Shown: piece after piece, positions 51,530 through 59,910 of the stretch
Position numbering within the stretch: the stretch's first letter is position 1
How the letters are laid out: each line of letters begins with the position of its first letter
The notes under the pieces: model-generated
The model's input: the letters and a program-made list of their open reading frames with translations, nothing else
The model's database searches: none
What the model was told of the DNA's origin: nothing
Assembly: GCA_038040395.1 (NCBI GenBank)
Contig: JBBPIJ010000002.1
Location: 62,001-126,000, forward strand
Reading direction: 5' to 3'
Origin: VAXT01 sp038040395
Lineage (GTDB): Bacteria > Actinomycetota > Thermoleophilia > Gaiellales > Gaiellaceae
DNA length: 64,000 bases
Program-made: the position numbers and the translations under genes

Positions 51530-52231
51530 ATGATCGGGCTGATCGCGTTGTCGATCGCCGTCATCGTGGCCGGGACGGTGCTCGCGCACGCCTTCCGTGA
51601 CGTCAAGAAGCGACGCGACACGATTACCGTCACCGGCTCGGCGCGCGAGCCGATCACAGCCAACCAGGCGAGCTGGCGCGTGACGGTGACGGCGCAAAGA
51701 CGGAAGGCCGCCGACGCTTCGCGTCTTCTGCGCCGAGAGGTGACGGCGGTGAAGGCCTTTCTCAGCGAGGGAGGCATTCCCGAGGAGGACGTGACCCTCC
51801 CGCCGATCACGATCAACAAGACCCAGCGGCGAATCGCGCCGAAGCGTTTCGTCACCGAATACGTGCTCGCCCAGAACTTCCAGATCACGACCTCCGACGT
51901 GGACAAGCTCGATGCGACCGCAGGCAGCGCCACTGCCCTCCTCGAACAGGGGCTGACCCTGACCGTCGGACGGCTTTCGTACAGCTCCACGGAGTTGACG
52001 GAGGCGCGCCTGAAGGCGCTAGAGGCCGCAACGAAGAATGCGAGCGAGCGCGCGAAGACGATCGTCGAAGGCGTCGGCGGGGACCTGGGCGGTGTTCGAA
52101 GCGCCTCGCTGGGCGTCTACCAGATCGTGCCGCGGAACTCGAGCGAGATCAGCGACTACGGCATCAGCGACACCTCGACGAAGGAGAAGGACGTCGTAGC
52201 CGTCGTCTCGGTCACATTCGGTGTCGGTTAG
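51530..52231 (+). CDS. SIMPL (DUF541) domain protein
   Basis: 233 residues. One N-terminal membrane segment (about 2-20) and a SIMPL domain starting at ITVTGSAREPITANQA, with the terminal VVAVVSVTFGVG strand. Members face the periplasm or cell surface; role uncertain. CCGGAG lies before the ATG. The 3' end overlaps the convergent ssb by four bases. Confidence 0.9.
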   Translation: MIGLIALSIAVIVAGTVLAHAFRDVKKRRDTITVTGSAREPITANQASWRVTVTAQRRKAADASRLLRREVTAVKAFLSEGGIPEEDVTLPPITINKTQRRIAPKRFVTEYVLAQNFQITTSDVDKLDATAGSATALLEQGLTLTVGRLSYSSTELTEARLKALEAATKNASERAKTIVEGVGGDLGGVRSASLGVYQIVPRNSSEISDYGISDTSTKEKDVVAVVSVTFGVG

Positions 52232-52581
52232 GCAGGCGCCGCCTCGAAGGGTATCTCGGCGGCCGTATCCTCCTTTCCGGCTGGCGGCGACAGGAACTGC
52301 ACCCTGTGCGCGACCACTTCGATCGCGCTCCGCTTGTTTCCGTCCGAGTCTTCCCAGGAGCTGCTCCGCAACCGGCCGTCGATGGCGACCTGCCTGCCTT
52401 TCGTGAGGTAGCGGGCGCACGTCTCCGCCTGCTTGTTCCAGGCTGAGATCCGAACGAAATCGGCCTCGTCCTGCCCCGGTCGGTCGACCGCGAGCAGGAA
52501 GTTCGCGACCTGCCGGTCGTCCCCGATGTCCTTGAGCTCCACCTCGGTGGCGAGATTTCCGATCAGCGTGACGACGTTCAC
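52228..52581 (-). CDS. ssb: Single-stranded DNA-binding protein
   Basis: 117 residues from GTG 52581, with GAGGAGG upstream. OB fold with MNVVTLIGNLATEVELKDIG, FVRISAWNKQAETC and GRLRSSSWEDSDGNKRSAIEVVA. It lacks the long glycine-rich tail and the usual acidic DDDIPF tip (ends EIPFEAAPA), so it is probably a second, shorter SSB rather than the replication one. Confidence 0.93.
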   Translation of the reverse strand: MNVVTLIGNLATEVELKDIGDDRQVANFLLAVDRPGQDEADFVRISAWNKQAETCARYLTKGRQVAIDGRLRSSSWEDSDGNKRSAIEVVAHRVQFLSPPAGKEDTAAEIPFEAAPA

Positions 52582-52624
52582 GCGTTCCTCCTCTGTTGAC
52601 TGAGAAGGCAACGCTAGCGGAGAA

Positions 52625-52657
52625 AATGTGCCGGCACGGTGTCGGATTCGTGCCGGC
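52625..52657 (-). terminator. Terminator after tRNA-Pro
   Basis: GCCGGCACG and CGTGCCGGC form a perfect nine-pair stem with a ten-base loop, followed on the minus strand by ACATTTTCT. It lies seven bases beyond the tRNA 3' end. Confidence 0.8.
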
Positions 52658-52663
52658 TCTCAA

Positions 52664-52737
52664 TCGGGGTGCCCAGATTTGAACTGGGGACCTCTCCGAC
52701 CCGAACGGAGCGCGCTACCAGGCTGCGCCACACCCCG
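52664..52737 (-). tRNA. tRNA-Pro (CGG)
   Basis: Minus strand, 74 nt: acceptor CGGGGTG with CACCCCG, anticodon stem CTCCG/CGGAG with loop TTCGGGT (anticodon CGG), T arm with GTTCAAATC, discriminator A. CCA is not encoded. Followed by a clear terminator. Confidence 0.95.
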
Positions 52738-52781
52738 AAGGTCCCAGGTTAGCTCAGAATTGCCCGGGTATCCTGCTTGGC

Positions 52782-53618
52782 ATGGCCGACAGAATTCGTG
52801 TGTCGTGCGTTCAGTTGACGAGTGGCCGTGACAAGGACGCGAACCTTCAAAAGGCGGAGAAACTCGTCGCCCAGGCCGCCGCGACGGGCGCGGACATCGT
52901 CGCACTACCCGAGAAGTGGAACGCGATCGGACCGCCCGATGTCCTGCACGAGACCGCCGAGACGATCGAGGACGGGGAATCCGTCCAAGCGATGCGCGGC
53001 TGGGCGAAGACGCACGGCGTCACGCTCATCGGCGGGTCGATCACCGAGCGCCGCGAGGGCCGCGAGAAGCTCTCGAACACGTGCCTCGTCTTCGACCCGG
53101 AAGGCGAGCTCGTCGCGACCTATCGCAAGATCCATCTCTTCGACGTCGAGGTCGGAGGGCTCACGTATCGCGAGTCCGAGGCCGAGGAGCACGGCGAGGA
53201 GCCGGTCGTGGCGGAGGTCGAGGGCTGGCCCGTCGGCTTGACCATTTGCTACGACCTCCGCTTCCCGGAGCTCTACCGTGTCCTTGCGCTCGAGGGTGCC
53301 CTGCTCGCGACCGTCCCGGCCCACTTCACGCTCTACACCGGCAAGGATCACTGGCACCTGCTGCTCCGCGCACGCGCCGTCGAGAACGGCTTCTACGTCG
53401 CCGCTCCGGCGCAAGTGGGGGAGACGGGTATCGGGCGGCCGAGCTACGGGCGGTCGCTGATCGTCGACCCGTGGGGCACGGTGCTCGCCCAGGCGCCTGA
53501 CGAGGAAACGGTGATCTCCGCCGAGCTCGACCGCGCCTGGCTCGACGAGGTGCGGCGCCGGCTGCCCTCGCTTTCTCAGCGGCGACCGGAGGCGTACCGC
53601 TGGCCCACCCCGGCCTAG
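52782..53618 (+). CDS. Carbon-nitrogen hydrolase (nitrilase/omega-amidase type)
   Basis: 278 residues. The catalytic triad is visible: E in LPEKWN (about 44), K in YRKIHLFDV (about 115) and C in ICYDLRFPE (about 154). The sequence is closest to Nit2/omega-amidase and deaminated glutathione amidase. TATCCT ends seven bases before the ATG, suggesting a leaderless message. The end overlaps the next gene. Confidence 0.93.
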   Translation: MADRIRVSCVQLTSGRDKDANLQKAEKLVAQAAATGADIVALPEKWNAIGPPDVLHETAETIEDGESVQAMRGWAKTHGVTLIGGSITERREGREKLSNTCLVFDPEGELVATYRKIHLFDVEVGGLTYRESEAEEHGEEPVVAEVEGWPVGLTICYDLRFPELYRVLALEGALLATVPAHFTLYTGKDHWHLLLRARAVENGFYVAAPAQVGETGIGRPSYGRSLIVDPWGTVLAQAPDEETVISAELDRAWLDEVRRRLPSLSQRRPEAYRWPTPA

Positions 53619-54421
53619 ACCAGGCCTGGCAGGAACGGCTCTCGCACCTCGTCGAGGAGTGCGCGGAGCAATGGGACCTCGAGCTGGAAGAGCCCTTCGC
53701 CGAGGCCAACGTCTCAGTCGTCTATCCGGCAGGCGAGGCGGTGCTGAAGATCCAGTGGCCGCACCGGGAGAGCGAGCACGAGGCAGCGGCCCTTGAGCTG
53801 TGGGCCGGGGACGGAGCCGTGCGCCTGCTCGCTTACGACGGGGAGCGTCATGCCCTCCTCCTCGAACGCTGCCGGCCCGGGACGAGTCTTGGGGAGTTCG
53901 ACGCTGATGCCGCACTCGGAGTGTTGACGGGGCTTCTGCCCCGCCTTTGGAAGCCGGCAGGGCCGCCGTTCCGGTCACTGGCTGAGGAGGCCGGTTGGTG
54001 GGCGGGGTACATCCGCGTCGAGTGGGACAAGGACGGAACGCTCTTCGAGGAAGAGCTTGTCGCTGCGGCCGTGACTGCGCTCGAAGAGCTGGCGCCGACC
54101 CAGGGCGAGCAGGTGCTGATCCACCAGGATCTCCACGCGGACAACGTCTTGGCTGCCGAGCGCGAGCCGTGGCTAGTCATCGATCCGAAGCCGCTTGCAG
54201 GCGAGCGAGAGTTCGGGCTCGCTTCGATCATCCGCTCCTCCGAGCTCGGCCACAGCGAGCGCGCCGTCGTCGGCCGGCTCGACTTGCTCAGCGCCGAGCT
54301 CGGTCTCGACCGTGAGCGTGCCCGCGGCTGGGCATTGGGTCAGGCGATCGCGTGGAGCTTTGGCGGCGAGTACAACAAGAGGCACGTCGAGACGGCACGC
54401 TGGCTGCTACAAGCGGAGTAA
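53600..54421 (+). CDS. Aminoglycoside phosphotransferase-like kinase, probable CTG start
   Basis: 273 residues if started at CTG 53600. GGAGG ends seven bases before this codon, and the reading frame from there encodes the kinase N-lobe with strand NVSVVYPAGEAVLKIQWP, in which K50 is the ATP-binding lysine. The first ordinary start, GTG 53741, would remove the N-lobe. HQDLHADN (about 176-183) and VIDPKP are the catalytic and metal motifs. Target is a small molecule of unknown identity. The start overlaps the nitrilase end by 19 bases. Confidence 0.8.
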   Translation: MAHPGLDQAWQERLSHLVEECAEQWDLELEEPFAEANVSVVYPAGEAVLKIQWPHRESEHEAAALELWAGDGAVRLLAYDGERHALLLERCRPGTSLGEFDADAALGVLTGLLPRLWKPAGPPFRSLAEEAGWWAGYIRVEWDKDGTLFEEELVAAAVTALEELAPTQGEQVLIHQDLHADNVLAAEREPWLVIDPKPLAGEREFGLASIIRSSELGHSERAVVGRLDLLSAELGLDRERARGWALGQAIAWSFGGEYNKRHVETARWLLQAE

Positions 54422-55119
54422 TGCTGAAAGCCGTCCTCTTCGACGTCGACTTTACGCTCGTCAAGCCGGGGCCGGACCTCGGCCCGGACGGATACCAGCT
54501 GCTCGGGCGGCGCTTCGGGCTCGAGCTCGACCCGGCGCGCTACACGGAGGCGCGCGCGGCGGCGATCGAGACCGTCGAGCGGCACCCGGAGCTCGACCAC
54601 GACGAGGAGGTCTGGGTGCTCTTCACCGAGCAGATCATCCGCGGCATGGGAGGCGATTCCGACCGGGCCTACGAGTGCGCCGTCGAGATGACGCGGGCCT
54701 GGGAGCACGCGCACAATTTCGAGCTCTTCGAGGACACGCTGCCGGTGCTCGCCGAGCTGCGGGCGCACGGCCTGAAGATCGGGCTCGTCTCGAACACGGG
54801 CCGGGACCTCGCTGCCTTCGTCTCCCATCACGCGCTTGACGTCGACGCAGCCCTAGGCTCGGCCTCGCACGGGAAGACGAAGCCGCACCCGTCGATCTTC
54901 CAGGCTGCGCTCGAGCAGCTCGGAGTAGACGCGGAGGAGGCCGCGATGGTGGGCGATTCGCCAGAGGACGACGTCGAGGGCGCCCGGGCGCTCGGGATGC
55001 GGGCGTTCCTCGTCGATCGCGACGACCGGTTTCCCGGGGTCGAGGACCGCTTGCCCGATCTGCGGGCGCTGCCGGCGGCTCTCGGCCTCAGCGGCAGGTC
55101 CGCTCGCCGGAACGACTGA
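54421..55119 (+). CDS. HAD-superfamily phosphatase
   Basis: 232 residues. Motif I FDVDFTL (D8, D10), motif II S in LVSNTG, motif III lysine in HGKTKPHP and motif IV VGDSPEDDVEGA. The cap domain is helical (about 18-100), so it is a subfamily I phosphatase, substrate unknown. ATG shares a base with the kinase stop (TAATG). Confidence 0.92.
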   Translation: MLKAVLFDVDFTLVKPGPDLGPDGYQLLGRRFGLELDPARYTEARAAAIETVERHPELDHDEEVWVLFTEQIIRGMGGDSDRAYECAVEMTRAWEHAHNFELFEDTLPVLAELRAHGLKIGLVSNTGRDLAAFVSHHALDVDAALGSASHGKTKPHPSIFQAALEQLGVDAEEAAMVGDSPEDDVEGARALGMRAFLVDRDDRFPGVEDRLPDLRALPAALGLSGRSARRND

Positions 55120-55588
55120 GCCCGAGGCCCCAGACCCGCTCGTCGACGACGTAGAACGAGGTGCGCGTCCGCCCCCGCGCGAGCGTCAGCACGGCGTAGG
55201 TCCCGCAGTTCGTCCGGAGCAAGGGGCCGTAGAGCCCCGAGATCCGCGCCGCCGGGTCGTCGATCCGCAGTCCACGGTCGGTGCGCCAGCCCGGCGGGCT
55301 CCAGACCGTGAAGAGAGCGACGACGCGACCTCGACGGAACGTCACGCCTGCACCCTGGGGCTCGAACGGGCGGAGGTTGAAGTACCACGTCTTCCGGCGG
55401 CAATCACGGCAGGTACCGAACCGAGCTCCCCAGGCGGCGAGGACCTGGGCCGGCGTGGCGCCGAGAGCGAGCCCGCCGAGGCTCTTCCCGGGCACGAGCA
55501 CTCCCGCGCGCGGTGGCGCCGCGGCGGCGCCCGTCACGAAAACGAGTGCGAGCAACACTGGAAGGACGCCGCGCATGGATCGCATCAT
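55088..55588 (-). CDS. Secreted protein of unknown function
   Basis: 166 residues (ATG 55588 or 55576), signal peptide MRGVLPVLLALVFVTGAAAA. The mature part has GKSLGGLALGATPAQVLAAWG, a motif seen in secreted actinobacterial proteins, and paired cysteines (CRDCRRK, C near NCGTY, C near the end). It overlaps the convergent HAD gene by 32 bases and is divergent from the sigma factor. Confidence 0.75.
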   Translation of the reverse strand: MMRSMRGVLPVLLALVFVTGAAAAPPRAGVLVPGKSLGGLALGATPAQVLAAWGARFGTCRDCRRKTWYFNLRPFEPQGAGVTFRRGRVVALFTVWSPPGWRTDRGLRIDDPAARISGLYGPLLRTNCGTYAVLTLARGRTRTSFYVVDERVWGLGLSRSGERTCR

Positions 55589-55628
55589 GCGGAAACAAAC
55601 CCGCTCATGGCGGACACTTAGCCTGAGA

Positions 55629-56177
55629 ATGAGCGGAAAGAGCCAGGAGTACGGCGAGTTCGAGCGGTTCTACCAAGAGCATCTCGACCAGGTGCGGGCG
55701 TACTGCTTCCGGAGGGCGGACGCCTCGCTCGCCGAGGAGGTCGTTTCGCAGACCTTTGAAATCGCTTGGCGCCGGCGGGCAGAGGTCCGAATGGCCTCGC
55801 GAGCCTGGCTCTTCGGCATCGCGCGACGGGTCCTTGCGAACCGACGGCGCGCAGACCGTCGGCAACGAGACGTCGCTACCCGTCTCGCGGAAGAAGCAAG
55901 GCCCGAGGGCGAGCAGATGACGGATGCAAAGCCCATCTTCGAAGCGCTGGCGCGGCTATCGCAGCTCGATCAGGAGACGCTCATGCTCGCCGCGTGGGAA
56001 GGGCTCACATCCGGGGAGGCTGCTCACGTGATTGGCTGCTCGCCGGTCGCCTTTCGGCTTCGGCTCCATCGCGCACGCCGCCGCCTCGGAAACGAGCTGG
56101 GCCAGGTCGAGCGCCGCCCCACTCCGGTGCTGGACGCTGACGGGATGTTCCTCAGGACGGGGGAGACGCGGTCATGA
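55629..56177 (+). CDS. ECF-type RNA polymerase sigma factor
   Basis: 182 residues from ATG 55629. Region 2 starts at FERFYQEHLDQVRAYCFRRA and region 4 ends VIGCSPVAFRLRLHRARRRLG. The linker is short. TAGCCT lies five bases before the ATG. Next gene overlaps by four bases (ATGA) and may encode its membrane partner. Confidence 0.92.
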   Translation: MSGKSQEYGEFERFYQEHLDQVRAYCFRRADASLAEEVVSQTFEIAWRRRAEVRMASRAWLFGIARRVLANRRRADRRQRDVATRLAEEARPEGEQMTDAKPIFEALARLSQLDQETLMLAAWEGLTSGEAAHVIGCSPVAFRLRLHRARRRLGNELGQVERRPTPVLDADGMFLRTGETRS

Positions 56178-57364
56178 GCCGCTCCCGGCACGCCTTCGCG
56201 CTCCTGCGGGCTGCTAATCCGGTCCCGGTCACGCCGGGTGCGCGGAGGCCTCGAAGCGCGCTCAAGGTCGGCCTCGCCGTCGTCGCGCTCGCGGTTTGCT
56301 TTCTGCTCGTCGCGCCTGCGGTCGGGATCCGGATCCCCGCCCTCGACTTCTGGAGTGCCGAGAAGGCTCCGCCGAAGATCGTCCAAGACTTCGAGGAATT
56401 GAGCGAAGGTGCACCCGCGGGCATGGACCCGGGCGCCATTCCCGGCGAGACACGCAGGGTGACGCTCGCAGACGAGACCACACTCTGGGTTGCGCCGACG
56501 AAGTACGGAGGGTTCTGCACGCTCGGAACGAGGAGCGGCGGCTGCGACAAGCTCGGCACAACGCCACTGGGCATCAGTTGGGGCGCTTCCGGCCCGATCC
56601 GCCTACGCGGAGGAAAGCTCCAGCCGCTCCCGATGACCGCCTTCGACGTCCTCGAGGGCCATGCGAACTCGCGGTACGTGGACAGCGTCGAGATCCGCTT
56701 CGCAGACGGCGAGGTCGCTCGGCCCGCGATCGCATGGGTCTCTGACCCGATCCACACCGGATTCTTCCTGTATCGGGTCCCCAAGGAGCATCGCCTCCCT
56801 GGTCACGAGATCCAATTGATCGTCGGGCTCGACGGGAAGGGTCATATCGTCGTCGATGCGACCCGGCCGGGCTCCGAGGAGCTGCTGGAAGTGCCCCGCG
56901 ACGCGATCCTGGCCGAGCGCGCGCAACGCGCTCGCAGATCGACGCGGGACGGTGAGGCCGTCGTCTGGGAAGCGCCGACGCGCTACGAGGGCAACTGCGC
57001 CTGGTTGGAGCTGGAGGGGCGCTTTCTTCCCTTCGCTCCGTGCATGCCGAAGGGCTACGAGTACGGCCGCTTCGCCATTCGGTTCGTCCCGACTCGCGAC
57101 GACGTCCTCGTCGTCGGCTGGGTGGCGAAGCAATATGCCAGTGTCGAGATCGGATTTGCCGACGGATCGACCATGGCCGTGACGCCTCGGGCTGGCTTTG
57201 TCCTCGCCGAGATGCCGGCTCAGAACCTGACGCGTGGGCACGAGGCGACGGTGATCGTCGGCCGTGACCGCGACGGCAATGAATTGCCTCCGCGCGTCCC
57301 GGTAGCTTCTATCGCAGGTGGAGGCCACTGCTTCTCCCCCCTCCCTGAGCCGTCCTGCTTCTAG
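56174..57364 (+). CDS. Membrane-anchored protein coupled to the ECF sigma factor
   Basis: 396 residues: a basic cytoplasmic N-terminus of about 30 residues, one membrane helix (about 32-52), and a large outer domain made of two similar halves (VWVAPTKYGGFC and VVWEAPTRYEGNC segments, each followed by a strand VEIRFADG or VEIGFADGS). The HxxxCxxC of zinc anti-sigma factors is missing, so a regulatory role is an inference from the overlap. Family unknown. Confidence 0.75.
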   Translation: MSRSRHAFALLRAANPVPVTPGARRPRSALKVGLAVVALAVCFLLVAPAVGIRIPALDFWSAEKAPPKIVQDFEELSEGAPAGMDPGAIPGETRRVTLADETTLWVAPTKYGGFCTLGTRSGGCDKLGTTPLGISWGASGPIRLRGGKLQPLPMTAFDVLEGHANSRYVDSVEIRFADGEVARPAIAWVSDPIHTGFFLYRVPKEHRLPGHEIQLIVGLDGKGHIVVDATRPGSEELLEVPRDAILAERAQRARRSTRDGEAVVWEAPTRYEGNCAWLELEGRFLPFAPCMPKGYEYGRFAIRFVPTRDDVLVVGWVAKQYASVEIGFADGSTMAVTPRAGFVLAEMPAQNLTRGHEATVIVGRDRDGNELPPRVPVASIAGGGHCFSPLPEPSCF

Positions 57365-58575
57365 CTGCGCGACGCGAGCGCCGGTGCCCACGAGGCGATC
57401 GGTGAAACGTCTCCGCCGCGGCCGTTCAGGTTGCGATAGCCAAGCGCATGCTCGGCCTGCATCATCTTGTGGATCTGCGTCGTGCCCTCGTAGATGATCG
57501 GGGCGCGGGCGTTCCTGAAGTAGCGCTCGATGCCGTACTCCGCGGAGTAGCCGTAGGCCCCGTGAACCTGAATCGCGAGGTGCGCGGCCTTGAAGGCCGA
57601 CTCGGTCGCGTGCCACTTGGCCAGGCTGGTCTCGCGGGTGTTCCTGACGCCCTGGTTCTTGAGCCAGGCCGCCTGCATGACCAGGAGCTTCGACGTCTCG
57701 TAGCCGAGCACCATCTCGGCGATCATGTCCTGGACGAACTGGTACTTGCCGATCGCATCACCGAACGTCTCTCGCTCGCGCGCGTACTCGACTGAGCGCT
57801 CCAGCATCGCGCGGATCACGCCGCAGGCACCCGCCGCGACCGTGAAGCGACCCTGGTCGAGCCCGTACATCGCGATCTCGAATCCCTGGCCCTCCTCGCC
57901 GAGGAGATTCTCCGCGGGCACCTCGACGTTCTCGAAGAAGAGCTCGCCGGTCGAGCCTGCCCAGATCCCGAGCTTGTGCTCCGTGTCCGCCGACGTGAAT
58001 CCAGCCGTCCCCTTCTCCAGCAGGAATGCGGAGATGCCCTTGTGCTTCGCGGACGGATCCGTCTTCGCGAAGACGAGGGCGTGGTCGGCAACCGTCGCGT
58101 ACGAGATCCAGTTCTTCGAGCCGTTCAGGACGTAGGTGTCGCCCTCGCGCCGGGCGGTCGACTTCATCGCGGCGACGTCCGAGCCCGCGGCCGGCTCCGT
58201 CAGCCCGAAGCACGCGAGCTTCTCGCCGCGCGCCTGAGGCGCGAGCCAGCGCTGCTTCTGCTCCTCCGTCCCGTAGCGGAGGAGTGCGAGCGAGTTGAGC
58301 CCCACGTGGACGGAGATCAGCGTGCGGAACGCAGCCTCGCCGCGCTCGATCTCCTCGCAGGCGAGGGCCTCGGAGACGAAGTCGAGCCCGGCGCCGCCGT
58401 ACTCCTCGGGGACGACGATCCCCAGCAGGCCGAGCTCGGCCATGCCCTCGATGACGCCCATGTCGAGGTGGTGGTTGATGTCGTTCTCGATCGCGTTCGG
58501 GAGCACGCGGTCGTCGACGAACGACCGAACGGTGCCCTGGATGAGGCGCTGCTCGTCTGAAAGCTCGAAGTCCAT
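57361..58575 (-). CDS. Acyl-CoA dehydrogenase
   Basis: 404 residues from ATG 58575 (MDFELSDEQRLIQGTVRSF). Domains: N-terminal helices, middle beta domain with CFGLTEPAAGSDVAAM, C-terminal helices with the catalytic glutamate in IYEGTTQIHK. It uses FAD to oxidise acyl-CoA. The operator between this and the next acyl-CoA dehydrogenase is divergent. The 3' end overlaps the sigma partner gene by four bases. Confidence 0.96.
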   Translation of the reverse strand: MDFELSDEQRLIQGTVRSFVDDRVLPNAIENDINHHLDMGVIEGMAELGLLGIVVPEEYGGAGLDFVSEALACEEIERGEAAFRTLISVHVGLNSLALLRYGTEEQKQRWLAPQARGEKLACFGLTEPAAGSDVAAMKSTARREGDTYVLNGSKNWISYATVADHALVFAKTDPSAKHKGISAFLLEKGTAGFTSADTEHKLGIWAGSTGELFFENVEVPAENLLGEEGQGFEIAMYGLDQGRFTVAAGACGVIRAMLERSVEYARERETFGDAIGKYQFVQDMIAEMVLGYETSKLLVMQAAWLKNQGVRNTRETSLAKWHATESAFKAAHLAIQVHGAYGYSAEYGIERYFRNARAPIIYEGTTQIHKMMQAEHALGYRNLNGRGGDVSPIASWAPALASRS

Positions 58576-58626
58576 CGTCGCTGAGTCTATTGACGCCGCG
58601 TTTGACTGAGCGAGATAGCTGAGTAC

Positions 58627-58646
58627 GATTGACTGACTAGTCAATC
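58627..58646. promoter_or_regulatory. Operator between two acyl-CoA dehydrogenase genes
   Basis: GATTGACT-GACT-AGTCAATC is a perfect palindrome with eight-base arms in the 101-base divergent gap. The form resembles sites of TetR-family fatty-acid regulators (FadR-type). TACGAT (58624-58629) overlaps it as a possible -10. Confidence 0.75.
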
Positions 58647-58676
58647 AACATTGGGTTTTCACCCACTGGAGCCGAT

Positions 58677-59855
58677 GTGACAGCTGTGGAGCACGTGGTG
58701 GCAAGCGGCGTCTCGTTCGCGTTGACGGATGAGCAGCGCGACCTGCGCGCGCTCGCGCACGATTTTGCGGAGAAGGAGATTCGCCCCCGGGCGGCCGAGT
58801 ACGACGAGAACCAGACCCATCCGGCCGACATCATCGCGAAAGCGCACGAGCTGGGTCTCATGAACATCCACGTCCCCGAGGAGCTCGGCGGGCCCGGGCT
58901 CTCGATCTTCGACGGGATCCTGATCGGCGAGGAGCTCTCGTGGGGCTGCTCGGGCATCACCGTCTCGATCATCGTCAACACCCTCGGGGCTGCGCCGGTC
59001 CTCCTAGCCGGCACCGAAGCCCAAAAGCGGGAGTGGCTGACGCCCCTCCTCGAGGAGCCGCTGCTCTGCTCGTTCGCGCTCACCGAGCCGAACGCGGGCT
59101 CGGACGTGTCGGGCATGCAGACGACCGCGGTGCGGCAGGGCGACGACTACGTCATCAACGGCTCGAAGATGTTCATCTCGAACGCGGGCCACGCGTCGTG
59201 GATGGTCGTGTTCGCCTCGACGGACAAGAGCAAGGGCCATCGGGGGCTCTCGGCCTTCGTGGTACCCGCGGATGCGGACGGCGTCACGGTCGAGAAGCAC
59301 CTCGACAAGATGGGCCAGCGGGCGACCGATACCTCGGCGCTCGCGTTCCAGGACGTCAAGGTTCCGGCCGCGAACCGCCTCGGAGAAGAGGGCGAGGGGT
59401 TCAAGATCGCCATGCGCACCCTGGACCACACGCGCCCGGGCACCGCCATCGGGGCCGTCGGAGTCGCTCGTGCTGCCTACGAGCACTCGATCGAGTACTC
59501 GCGCGAGCGCATCCAGTTCGGCCAGCCGATCGCGATGAACCAGGGCGTGAACTTCCTGATCGCGGACATGGCCGCGGAGATCGAGGCCGCCCGGCTCCTC
59601 ACCTGGCAGGCCGCCTGGCTGCTCGACCAGGGCAAGCGCGCAACCCTTCAGTCGTCGTTCGCGAAGCGCTTCGCCTCGGATACGGCGATGAAGGTGACGA
59701 CCGACGCGGTTCAAATTTTCGGCGGGTACGGGTACATGAAGGAGTACCCGGTCGAGAAGTTGATGCGCGATGCGAAGCTCTTTCAGATCTACGAAGGCAC
59801 ATCACAGATCCAGCGGCTCGTCATCGCGAGAGAGATCTTCTTTCCGCGCGACTGA
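58677..59855 (+). CDS. Acyl-CoA dehydrogenase
   Basis: 392 residues from GTG 58677, GGAG just upstream. FALTDEQRDLRALAHDFAEKE, CSFALTEPNAGSDVSGMQ and catalytic glutamate in IYEGTSQIQRLVIARE. Resembles short/medium-chain enzymes more than its divergent neighbour. Likely co-regulated through the palindrome. Confidence 0.96.
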   Translation: MTAVEHVVASGVSFALTDEQRDLRALAHDFAEKEIRPRAAEYDENQTHPADIIAKAHELGLMNIHVPEELGGPGLSIFDGILIGEELSWGCSGITVSIIVNTLGAAPVLLAGTEAQKREWLTPLLEEPLLCSFALTEPNAGSDVSGMQTTAVRQGDDYVINGSKMFISNAGHASWMVVFASTDKSKGHRGLSAFVVPADADGVTVEKHLDKMGQRATDTSALAFQDVKVPAANRLGEEGEGFKIAMRTLDHTRPGTAIGAVGVARAAYEHSIEYSRERIQFGQPIAMNQGVNFLIADMAAEIEAARLLTWQAAWLLDQGKRATLQSSFAKRFASDTAMKVTTDAVQIFGGYGYMKEYPVEKLMRDAKLFQIYEGTSQIQRLVIAREIFFPRD

Positions 59856-59910
59856 GTCTTTCGGCGCGACTGAGTCGCCTGAGTCTGACGCTAGACTGAA
59901 GGACTTGTCG

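Noticed and set aside
59846..59877. Direct repeat GCGCGACTGAGTC (twice) after the acyl-CoA dehydrogenase
   Set aside because: A short two-copy repeat around the stop codon; no structure or further copies, so it may be simple slippage.
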